From positions 1,798,001 to 1,862,000 of the forward strand of contig NZ_CP109599.1 in NCBI RefSeq assembly GCF_036231945.1: DNA of 64,000 nucleotides, read 5' to 3'. Shown piece after piece: positions 8,372 through 15,747 of this stretch. Source of the DNA: Streptomyces sp. NBC_01429 (GTDB lineage: Bacteria; Actinomycetota; Actinomycetes; Streptomycetales; Streptomycetaceae). The stretch's first letter is position 1. Each line of letters begins with the position of its first letter. Below the pieces are notes generated by a model. It was given only the letters and a program-made list of their open reading frames with translations. It did not search any database and was not told the DNA's origin. Made by a program: the position numbers and the translations under genes.

Positions 8372-9922
8372 CTAGTCGAGGTAGTCGCGCAGCACCTGCG
8401 AACGGGACGGGTGGCGCAGCTTCGACATCGTCTTGGACTCGATCTGACGGATGCGCTCACGCGTCACGCCGTAGACCTTGCCGATCTCGTCCAGCGTCTT
8501 GGGCTGGCCGTCGGTGAGACCGAAGCGCATGGAGACCACGCCCGCCTCACGCTCGGAGAGGGTGTCGAGCACCGAGTGCAGCTGCTCCTGGAGGAGCGTG
8601 AAGCTCACCGCGTCGGCGGGCACGACCGCCTCGGAGTCCTCGATGAGGTCTCCGAACTCGCTGTCGCCGTCCTCGCCCAGCGGAGTGTGCAGCGAGATCG
8701 GCTCGCGGCCGTACTTCTGGACCTCGATGACCTTCTCGGGGGTCATGTCGAGTTCCTTGGCCAGCTCCTCCGGGGTGGGCTCGCGGCCCAGGTCCTGGAG
8801 CATCTGGCGCTGCACGCGCGCGAGCTTGTTGATGACCTCGACCATGTGCACCGGGATACGGATGGTGCGGGCCTGGTCGGCCATGGCGCGGGTGATCGCC
8901 TGACGGATCCACCAGGTGGCGTACGTGGAGAACTTGTAGCCCTTGGTGTAGTCGAACTTCTCGACCGCGCGGATCAGACCGAGGTTGCCCTCCTGGATCA
9001 GGTCCAGGAAGAGCATGCCGCGGCCGGTGTAGCGCTTGGCCAGCGAGACCACCAGTCGGAGGTTGGCCTCCAGCAGGTGGTTCTTGGCGCGGCGGCCGTC
9101 CTCGGCGATGATCTCCAGCTCGCGCTTGAGCTTGGGGGCCAGCTTGTCGGAGTTGGCGAGCTTGTCCTCGGCGAAGAGACCGGCCTCGATGCGCTTGGCG
9201 AGTTCGACCTCCTGCTCGGCGTTGAGGAGCGGGACCTTGCCGATCTGCTTGAGGTAGTCCTTGACCGGGTCGGCGGTGGCACCGGCGACGGCGACCTGCT
9301 GCGCGGGCGCGTCGTCCTCGTCGTCGTCGGAGAGGACGAAGCCCTTGTTCTCGCCCTCGGTCTCCTCCTCCTCGCCCTTGCCGGCCTGGATCTCCTCGGT
9401 CGGCTCCTCGCCGTCGACCTCGTCGGCGTCCTTCTTGCCCGCGGTCTTCTTCGCGGTCGTCTTCTTGGCGGCCGTCTTCTTGACCGTGGCCTTCTTGGCG
9501 ACGGTCTTCTTCGCGGCGGCCTTCTTGGCGGGGGCGAGGGACTCGTCGGCCCCCGCGTCCGCGCTCTGTGCCGCCGGGGCGGCGCCGGCGGCCGCGACGG
9601 TCCTGGTCGTCGTGGTCGTCTTGGCCGCGACGGTCTTGGTGGCGGTGCGCTTGACCGGGCTCTTCGCTGCGACGCTCTTGCGGGTGCGCTTCGGCGACTC
9701 CGCGGCACTGACCATCAGCGTCACACCCTCTTCCTCGAGGATCTGGTTGAGGCTGCGCAGAACGTTCTTCCACTGGGTTGGCGGAATCTGGTCGGCCTCG
9801 AAGGCGCGACGCACGTCATCGCCGGCGATCTGCCCATCAGCCTTTCCCCGCTCGATGAGCGCCATCACAGACTCGGACTCGGCGATCTCCGGCGGGAGCG
9901 TACGGGATGTGCTGGCCGACAC
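8372..9922 (-). CDS. hrdB: Principal RNA polymerase sigma factor HrdB (sigma-70 group 1)
   Basis: Housekeeping sigma factor of 516 aa. The GTG at 9922 with GAGAGG upstream gives the N-terminus [20 protein letters not shown], as I remember for HrdB. Region 1.1 is followed by a long low-complexity Lys/Ala/Thr block (about 85-190, repeated KKTAAKK-like units) and an acidic stretch ([12 protein letters not shown]), which are hallmarks of the actinobacterial protein. Region 1.2 to 4.2 is essentially canonical: [16 protein letters not shown], the region 2 core [20 protein letters not shown], and region 4.2 [20 protein letters not shown]. Two terminators follow; an ECF-like promoter precedes it. Confidence 0.97.
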   Translation of the reverse strand: MSASTSRTLPPEIAESESVMALIERGKADGQIAGDDVRRAFEADQIPPTQWKNVLRSLNQILEEEGVTLMVSAAESPKRTRKSVAAKSPVKRTATKTVAAKTTTTTRTVAAAGAAPAAQSADAGADESLAPAKKAAAKKTVAKKATVKKTAAKKTTAKKTAGKKDADEVDGEEPTEEIQAGKGEEEETEGENKGFVLSDDDEDDAPAQQVAVAGATADPVKDYLKQIGKVPLLNAEQEVELAKRIEAGLFAEDKLANSDKLAPKLKRELEIIAEDGRRAKNHLLEANLRLVVSLAKRYTGRGMLFLDLIQEGNLGLIRAVEKFDYTKGYKFSTYATWWIRQAITRAMADQARTIRIPVHMVEVINKLARVQRQMLQDLGREPTPEELAKELDMTPEKVIEVQKYGREPISLHTPLGEDGDSEFGDLIEDSEAVVPADAVSFTLLQEQLHSVLDTLSEREAGVVSMRFGLTDGQPKTLDEIGKVYGVTRERIRQIESKTMSKLRHPSRSQVLRDYLD

Positions 9923-10262
9923 GAACAACCTCTCGGAACGATGGAAACGGCTTCCGGCCCCGCCCACGATCGGGCCGGAGCCGACGACCGTCGGCTGGGG
10001 ATGTGCCGACGGCGCGGGCTTGCGCCTCGGAGCTGAATACAGCGCCACGGCGTGGCGTACGTATTCCTTCCTCGGCAGTCACCTCTTAGGTCATCGCACT
10101 GTCTCCAGGAGTGTTACGCCCAATCCACGTGGCCCGAGTCACACCCCAATCGCGACAAGTGACCAGAAGCGGGATTTAAGGCTCACCCTCGCGTCGCCGG
10201 ACCCCGGGGCCCGGCGACACACGACGCGTACCTCCCCGTGCGCCCCGGCCCGGGAAACGTGC
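9923..10262 (-). promoter_or_regulatory. hrdB upstream region with candidate ECF-type promoter at 10091-10117
   Basis: 340 bases without a gene. Reading leftward, GTAAC (complement of 10113-10117), a 16-base spacer and CGATGA (complement of 10091-10096) form a good ECF-sigma-like promoter, giving a leader of about 160 bases before the hrdB GTG. In Streptomyces hrdB is known to be driven by the ECF factor ShbA, so this is a plausible ShbA site; the exact ShbA consensus is from memory. A GGAAT further in resembles half of a sigma-R site, but no GTT sits at the right distance. Confidence 0.55.
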
Positions 10263-11150
10263 TCAGTGCTCGCGCGGCGCCGGAACGACGCGCTCCACCT
10301 CCGGCTGGACCATCAGCAACTGACGCATGGCCGACTCCGCTGCGGCGCCGTCGCCGGTACCCAGCGCGTCGACGATCCGCGCGTGATGACCGACCGAGAT
10401 CTCGGTCGGACGGTCGCATCCGGTGATCGGGCCGCCCGAGACCTGGAGGGCGGCCGAGACGATGCCCGAGAGGTGTTCGAGCATCCGGTTGCCCGCGAGC
10501 TGGATCAGCAGGGAGTGATATTCGGCGTCGGCGCGCGCGAAGGTGATCGAGTCACCCTGGGCGAGCGCGTGGCCCATGATCCCCACCATCTCGGAAAGGC
10601 GCTGCTGGACATCCGTCCGGCCGTGGCCGGAGGCCAGCCGCGCGGCGAGGGGCTCGATCGTCCAGCGCAGCTCGCTCAGCTCACGGCGCTGGTCGTCGCG
10701 CTGCGGTCCGAAGGCGCGCCATTCGATGATGTCGGGGTCCAGCAGGTTCCAGTCGCTCACCGGACGGACGCGGGTACCGACATTGGGCCTGGCGCTCACG
10801 AGCCCCTTGGCCTCGAGAACGCGCAGCGACTCCCGCACCACCGTGCGGGAGACCTCGAAGCGCTGGCCGATCTCCTCGGGAACGAGCGGGCGGTCGGCGC
10901 CCAGGTCGCCGGAGACGATCATCTGACCGAGCTGCTGGACGAGTTGGCCGTGCAGCCCGCGGCCGCGGCTGCCGGTCGTGCGGCGGCCCACCCGGCCCAG
11001 ATCGGTATCGGCGCTGTCCCAGACGGGGGCGGGCACGCGATCGGCGCTGGGCGCCTCCGCGTACGGGTAACGGTCGAGTCCACCCGGGTCGGCGAGGCCG
11101 GACTCGACGGAGCGGGCGGCGGTCATCATGGTGTGCGCAAGGGTACTCAC
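10263..11150 (-). CDS. FadR/GntR-family transcriptional regulator
   Basis: DNA-binding repressor or activator of 295 aa. The GTG at 11150 is preceded by AAAGGA. Residues 1-70 are a non-conserved extension. The GntR winged helix follows (LHGQLVQQLGQMIVSGDLG, then EEIGQRFEVSRTVVRESLR). The all-helical FCD-type effector domain contains the metal/ligand pattern with ADAEYHSLLIQLAGN and SVGHHARIVDAL, typical of FadR-subfamily proteins that bind carboxylates such as gluconate or lactate. Effector and targets are unknown. It is followed by hrdB, but about 340 bases and the hrdB promoter separate them. Confidence 0.88.
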   Translation of the reverse strand: MSTLAHTMMTAARSVESGLADPGGLDRYPYAEAPSADRVPAPVWDSADTDLGRVGRRTTGSRGRGLHGQLVQQLGQMIVSGDLGADRPLVPEEIGQRFEVSRTVVRESLRVLEAKGLVSARPNVGTRVRPVSDWNLLDPDIIEWRAFGPQRDDQRRELSELRWTIEPLAARLASGHGRTDVQQRLSEMVGIMGHALAQGDSITFARADAEYHSLLIQLAGNRMLEHLSGIVSAALQVSGGPITGCDRPTEISVGHHARIVDALGTGDGAAAESAMRQLLMVQPEVERVVPAPREH

Positions 11151-11310
11151 GCATCCTTTGTCGGCGTTGATTCCACCGCCCTTGAGGTCTTTGGTGAAAA
11201 GCACACGAAAGGGTGATCGGCGCCCGCCCCTCGATTGACGCCTTATCGGAAAGAAGCGGGCGTTATCGGGGGAGTTGCGGACACCGCGGCACGGTCCGGT
11301 CGTTCCGTGG

Positions 11311-13209
11311 TCACCAACGGGCCCTCCGGCGAAGGCCGGTGAGCAGATACGCGCAGAGCAGGACCGACAGTGACAACGCGAGCGCCGCGGCCACCGGCTG
11401 GGCGACGAGCCCGACCGTGGCCATCAGCCAGTGGTCCGCCTGCCGGGGCCATTCCAGCCAGGTCAGCTCGCGCAGCCTGTCCGGGAGTCCGACGAACGAA
11501 CGCACGGACGGTCCGGCGAGCGCCTTCTGTACGAGGGGGCCGACCAGGGTCGGTACGGCGACGACGGCGGCCATTCCGGCGATCGTGATCCGGAAGACCC
11601 CGGCGCCCAGCAGCCCGGCCCAGGCGCAGCCGACCGCCAGCCCGGCCCAACCGGCGCTCAGCGCGATCCAGTTGTCCGGCACGGGCGCGGCCGCCGCCCC
11701 GTACGCCAGGCGCAGCGCTCCGGCGTCGGCCAGCACCGACAGGGAAGCGAGGAGCAGGGCGGCGCCCGCCGTCACGACCAGCTTGGCGAGGAGCAGCCCG
11801 AGGCGGCGCGGGACCGTGCCGCGCGCGCCGGCGAGCGCCGGATAGCGGTACTCGTCGCCGAAGGAGAGCGCGCCGAGCAGGCCGGCGCCGAGGGCCGCGG
11901 GCGGCAGCGGCAGGATCGCGGGCCAGGCCGCCAGCAGCCCGGGCAGCGGGGTGGCGCCGGTACGGGCGAGGGGGACGGCGAGGGCCACGGAGGCGACGAG
12001 TACGGCGGCCACGATCAGCGGCGCGCTGCGCACCCCGAACATGCGGCGCAGCTCGTAACGCACCGGCCGGAGCGGGCTGCGGACGGGACGCGACGGCAGG
12101 GGCGGCGGCAGCGGGACGGAGCCGCCGCGCGGGGCGCGGGCGGCCCCCGCCTCGGGGGCGGACGCGGGCCCGGGCACGCGAACCACTTCGGAGCCGGGAG
12201 CGGCTTCGGGGTGACGCGCGGCTTCCTCGACTTCGGGGCCGGGGGCGGTGGCGAGGGCGGTCGCGGCGGCGGGGACGGTCACGGCGAGGCCGGGGATGAC
12301 GGGGGCCGGGACGGGGGCGGCCGCGGCGGGTCCGGCGTCGCCGATCTCGTCAGCGAGCTGGTGGACCAGCACGCCGTGCCGGAAGGCGGTCTCACCGATC
12401 TCCGGGCAGCTGCTGCCGTACACGGTCAGCAGACTGCCCGCGTCCTCCCGTGTGACCACCTCGACGGAACGGCGGCCCGCGCGTGCCTCCCGGTTCAGCG
12501 CGTCCGCGAGACGGGCGGCGTGCGGGGTCCTGACGGCGACGCGGGGGCGCAGCCGGGTGCGGGCGAAGGACGCCGCGTCCTGGTCAGCGACGAGCCGGCC
12601 CCGGTCGATGGTGACGACACGGTCGGCGGTCCTGGCGGCCTCCTTGGAGTCGCTGGTGGTGTAGAGGACGGTGCCGCCGTGCCCGGCGTGGGCACGCAGC
12701 AGTCCGAACAGCCAGCTGTTCTCCCGGGGTGAGAGACCGGCAGAGGGAGCGTCGAGCACAAGGGTGTGCGGGTCGCCCAGCAGAGCGGAGGCGAGGCCCA
12801 GCCTGCGGTCCATGCCCAGCGAGAGGGAGCCGAGGCCCTCGTCGCGCAGCGCGCCGAGGCCGACGACCTCGATGAGTTCGTCGGCGCGCGAGGCCGGTAC
12901 GCCCGCGGCGGCGCAGAGCATCCGGAGCTGCCCCCGGACGGTGCGCGCGGGGTGACCGGGCACATCGCCGAGGAGCACCCCGATCTCGCGTGCGGGGTGG
13001 GCGATGCGGTGGAGCGGTCGGCCCCGGAAGCAGGTGACCCCACGCCCCGGTTCGAGTTCGAGCATCAGCCGCAGCGCGGTGGTCTTCCCCGCGCCCGGGG
13101 CGCCGAGCAGTGCGGTGACACAGCCCGGCGGGGCCTCGAAGGTCAGATCGTCCACGGCCGGGGGGAGGTCGCGGCGGGGGGCGCTGGTCAATCCGATGGC
13201 CTGGAGCAT
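11311..13209 (-). CDS. Single-chain ABC transporter: ATP-binding domain fused to membrane domain, atypical Walker B
   Basis: 632 aa from the ATG at 13209 (GAGAG upstream). The N-terminal ABC domain (1-215) has Walker A LLGAPGAGKTT near residue 36. The signature reads LSLGMDRRLGL rather than LSGGQ. Walker B reads TLVLDAPSAGL, so Ala occupies the place of the catalytic Glu, suggesting weak or absent hydrolysis unless another residue substitutes. An Ala/Pro/Glu-rich linker (about 300-380) follows, then a membrane half with about six hydrophobic helices (ending VAAALALSLSVLLCAYLLTG). Substrate unknown. ABC-2-like exporter architecture is inferred. It runs toward the FadR-type gene with a 160-base gap. 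Confidence 0.82.
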   Translation of the reverse strand: MLQAIGLTSAPRRDLPPAVDDLTFEAPPGCVTALLGAPGAGKTTALRLMLELEPGRGVTCFRGRPLHRIAHPAREIGVLLGDVPGHPARTVRGQLRMLCAAAGVPASRADELIEVVGLGALRDEGLGSLSLGMDRRLGLASALLGDPHTLVLDAPSAGLSPRENSWLFGLLRAHAGHGGTVLYTTSDSKEAARTADRVVTIDRGRLVADQDAASFARTRLRPRVAVRTPHAARLADALNREARAGRRSVEVVTREDAGSLLTVYGSSCPEIGETAFRHGVLVHQLADEIGDAGPAAAAPVPAPVIPGLAVTVPAAATALATAPGPEVEEAARHPEAAPGSEVVRVPGPASAPEAGAARAPRGGSVPLPPPLPSRPVRSPLRPVRYELRRMFGVRSAPLIVAAVLVASVALAVPLARTGATPLPGLLAAWPAILPLPPAALGAGLLGALSFGDEYRYPALAGARGTVPRRLGLLLAKLVVTAGAALLLASLSVLADAGALRLAYGAAAAPVPDNWIALSAGWAGLAVGCAWAGLLGAGVFRITIAGMAAVVAVPTLVGPLVQKALAGPSVRSFVGLPDRLRELTWLEWPRQADHWLMATVGLVAQPVAAALALSLSVLLCAYLLTGLRRRARW

Positions 13210-13391
13210 CGCTTCTCTCGCGGGGAGGTGAGACCGCTCGGCGGCGGAGCGGGTACCGCAGCAAGATAACGCCATATATCCGACTTGCGAGGTAAGGCGT
13301 CGCCCGGGTGTCCGATCGGGGGCCCCGCCCCCTCCCCTCCCTCCCCCTCCCGCCTGCCCTCCTTCTCGCCCGGCCCCTCCCCTGCCCCGCT

Positions 13392-14156
13392 TCAGACCTC
13401 GGGGCGCAGCATGGGCGGGTTGAGGACGGTCGCCCCGCCGGCCCGGAACAGCTGGGCGGGGCGGCCGCCCTGCCGGGTGGTGGTGCCGCCCGACGGGACC
13501 AGGAAGCCCGGGGTGCCCGTCACCTTGCGGTGGAAGTTACGGGGATCCAGCGCCACGCCCCACACCGCCTCGTACACCCTGCGCAGCTCGCCGACGGTGA
13601 ACTCGGAGGGGCAGAACGCCGTGGCCAGCGAGGAGTACTCGATCTTGGAGCGGGCCCGCTCCACCCCGTCCGCGAGGATCCGCGCGTGATCGAAGGCGAG
13701 CCGGGCGGACTGCTCGTCCTCTCCGGTGAACTCCCCCTCCCCCTTGAGCAGGGCCTCCACGGGGGCCCAGCGCGCACTGTTGGCGTCTCCCCCGGCCCGG
13801 GGCGCCGGCAGGTCGGGAGACAGTGCCAGATGGGCCACGCTGACCACCCGCATCCGGGGGTCCCGTACGGGATCTCCATAGGTGGCGAGCTGTTCGAGGT
13901 GGGCCGCGTTCCCGGGCGCGGGGGACAGCGGATCGTGTGCGCAGAGGCCGGTCTCCTCGACGAGTTCACGTGCCGCCGCGCCGGCGAGGTCCTCATCACC
14001 CCTCACGAAGCCGCCGGGCAGCGCCCACCGCCCCTGGAAGGGCGGCTCGCCGCGCCGCACGACCAGCGCGCAGAGCACATGGCGGCGCACGGTGAGCACG
14101 ACCAGATCGACGGTGACAGCGAACGCAGGAAAGGCCGACGGGTCGTAGGGGGGCAT
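13392..14156 (-). CDS. NrtR-like Nudix protein with C-terminal winged helix
   Basis: 254 aa. The N-terminal Nudix domain has a perfect box: GGFVRGDEDLAGAAARELVE followed by ETGL (about residues 48-71), so hydrolysis of a nucleoside diphosphate compound is possible. The C-terminal part (about 165-235: FCPSEFTVGELRRVYEAVWG, then DPRNFHRKVTG) is the winged-helix half found in NrtR-type regulators, which bind ADP-ribose and control NAD genes, and in Nudix proteins of ADP-ribose metabolism. Whether this copy acts as enzyme, regulator or both is open. The ADP-ribosylglycohydrolase gene 6 kb away is a possible metabolic partner, an inference only. Confidence 0.85.
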   Translation of the reverse strand: MPPYDPSAFPAFAVTVDLVVLTVRRHVLCALVVRRGEPPFQGRWALPGGFVRGDEDLAGAAARELVEETGLCAHDPLSPAPGNAAHLEQLATYGDPVRDPRMRVVSVAHLALSPDLPAPRAGGDANSARWAPVEALLKGEGEFTGEDEQSARLAFDHARILADGVERARSKIEYSSLATAFCPSEFTVGELRRVYEAVWGVALDPRNFHRKVTGTPGFLVPSGGTTTRQGGRPAQLFRAGGATVLNPPMLRPEV

Positions 14157-14317
14157 GCGTTGATCATAGTCGTCTGCCTGACGATAAACACTCCTTCCGC
14201 CATCCTCGGTGGGGACTTCTTGGCCATCTCTCCGATCTCTCCGGTCCGCGCGCCACCGGCCGCCCCGCCGCGGCCCCCCTCATGCCCGTCAGCCGCGCGC
14301 CGTCCGGTGTGCCGTCG

Positions 14318-15637
14318 TCACCGGCCGCTCCTGCTGCCGCGCTCGCCGCTGCGCCGTCCCGCCCGGTCGCGCGCCGTCCGCGCACCGGCTCGCGGTCCCG
14401 TACGGGGCTGGACCCTGGGTGCCTTCGGCCGACGCGACCCCGAGGACGGACGGGCCGCGCCTTCTCGCCTCGAAGGCCCGGCGGGCCGGCACGAGCCGGG
14501 CACGGCGCGTGCGTCGCGCTCCGCCCGCAGACAGCGGCGCAGCGTCTCCGGGTCCAGTCCCTCGTTGCACGCCTGATGCAGCAGTTGGGCGAAGACGTAC
14601 TTCGGGTCGAGCCGCAGGGCCAGGCCGAGGGCGACCCGGGCGGCGGGCTCGTCGCCGGTCGACCAGGCGACCCATCCGGCCAGGGTCAGGGGGGCCGTCG
14701 CGTGTTCGGCGTAGGGGCCGACGCAGCGCCGGGACAGCGCGCGCCAGAGCCGGAGCGCGGACGCCGCCTCGGCGCCTTCCATCCACTCGGCCGCCCGGTC
14801 CCGGGTCTCCCGGTCCTGGAGGCCGAGGATGACGGCCGCCGCCTCCTCGTGGGTGATGAGTCCGTCGTCCTCGGTGTCCTGTGCGACGTTGCCACTGTCC
14901 GGTGCTTGCTCCAGCCGCCTCAGGAGGCCCCGGGCCAGTTTCAGCGTCTCCTCGCCGACCCGTTCGCGGCTTCCTCCGGACAGGATCCTGGGGACGAGCG
15001 CCGCGCCCGCGTTGTCCAGCGCCCGCTCCTGTTCCTCGGTGGCCGGGGTGCTCCAGGGCTCCAGACGGGCCTCCATGTCCCTCAGGGACCCGCGCACCCG
15101 CACCCCGGCGTAGGCGGCCGCGGCCGCCATCACCGACGTACCGGGCAGGGCCAGTCCGGTGCCTTCCGGAGGACAGCAGCGCGTATCGGGACAGCAGTAG
15201 GACCAAAAACGCCCGTCGGAGATACAGAGCACCTCGTGCACGGGCACGTCGAGCCCTCCGCAGGCGGTGCGCAGCCGTTGTGCGAAGGGGCGCAGCCGCT
15301 CCATCACCTGCCGGCCCGTCTCTCCCCGGGCCGGGTCCTGGCAGAGGAAGGCGACAACGCCGTGGGGCCGGGAGCCGCGCCGTTCGCTGCCCTCGATCAG
15401 ACACTCGGCGAGCTGCTCGGCCACCGGCGCCCATTCCCGGGGCGAGCGCGGAATGCCGAGCCTGAGCCGCCCGCCGAAGCGGCCGCGGTCGCCGTGGAGG
15501 GCCACCATGACGACGGAGTCGTTCGGGTGGAAGCCGAGCAAGTAGGGAAGCGCGTCGGCGAGTTCGGCGGGGCTGCGCAGGGTGATCTGCTGTTCGTCGG
15601 CGGATCCGGTCGATTCGTGGTGCTTGTGCGTGTTCAT
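14318..15637 (-). CDS. DUF4192 domain protein
   Basis: Conserved actinobacterial protein of unknown function, 439 aa. The DUF4192 core spans roughly 18-355: it opens with ITLRSPAELADALPYLLGFH, then NDSVVMVALHGDRGRFGGRL, and includes a Cys-rich CCPDTRCCPPEGT near residue 150 that could bind metal. The last 80 residues are a highly basic Arg/Pro/Ser tail that looks disordered and could touch nucleic acid. It is divergent from recQ across a 110-base promoter that carries two inverted DnaA boxes. I cannot assign a function. Confidence 0.8.
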   Translation of the reverse strand: MNTHKHHESTGSADEQQITLRSPAELADALPYLLGFHPNDSVVMVALHGDRGRFGGRLRLGIPRSPREWAPVAEQLAECLIEGSERRGSRPHGVVAFLCQDPARGETGRQVMERLRPFAQRLRTACGGLDVPVHEVLCISDGRFWSYCCPDTRCCPPEGTGLALPGTSVMAAAAAYAGVRVRGSLRDMEARLEPWSTPATEEQERALDNAGAALVPRILSGGSRERVGEETLKLARGLLRRLEQAPDSGNVAQDTEDDGLITHEEAAAVILGLQDRETRDRAAEWMEGAEAASALRLWRALSRRCVGPYAEHATAPLTLAGWVAWSTGDEPAARVALGLALRLDPKYVFAQLLHQACNEGLDPETLRRCLRAERDARAVPGSCRPAGPSRREGAARPSSGSRRPKAPRVQPRTGPRAGARTARDRAGRRSGERGSRSGR

Positions 15638-15673
15638 GGCTCGACGGTCCCGTGTCGGGCGAAATCCCGCGAC

Positions 15674-15699
15674 CCCTGTGGATAACTTTATCCACAGGG
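15674..15699. promoter_or_regulatory. Perfect palindrome of two inverted DnaA boxes in the DUF4192/recQ divergent promoter
   Basis: CCCTGTGGATAA (15674-15685) and TTATCCACAGGG (15688-15699) are exact 12-bp inverted repeats two bases apart. Each arm contains the canonical DnaA box TTATCCACA (complement of 15677-15685, and 15688-15696). It lies 37 bases upstream of the DUF4192 start and 48 before recQ. It is either a DnaA-controlled operator or a binding site of another dimeric regulator that happens to match. Confidence 0.75.
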
Positions 15700-15747
15700 T
15701 GTCGGCCCCATTCGCGGTTTGTCGGACCCATCGGGTTGCATGGGCGC

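Noticed and set aside
15674..15699. Replication origin at the DnaA palindrome
   Set aside because: Only two boxes, no dnaA/dnaN neighbours and no AT-rich stretch.
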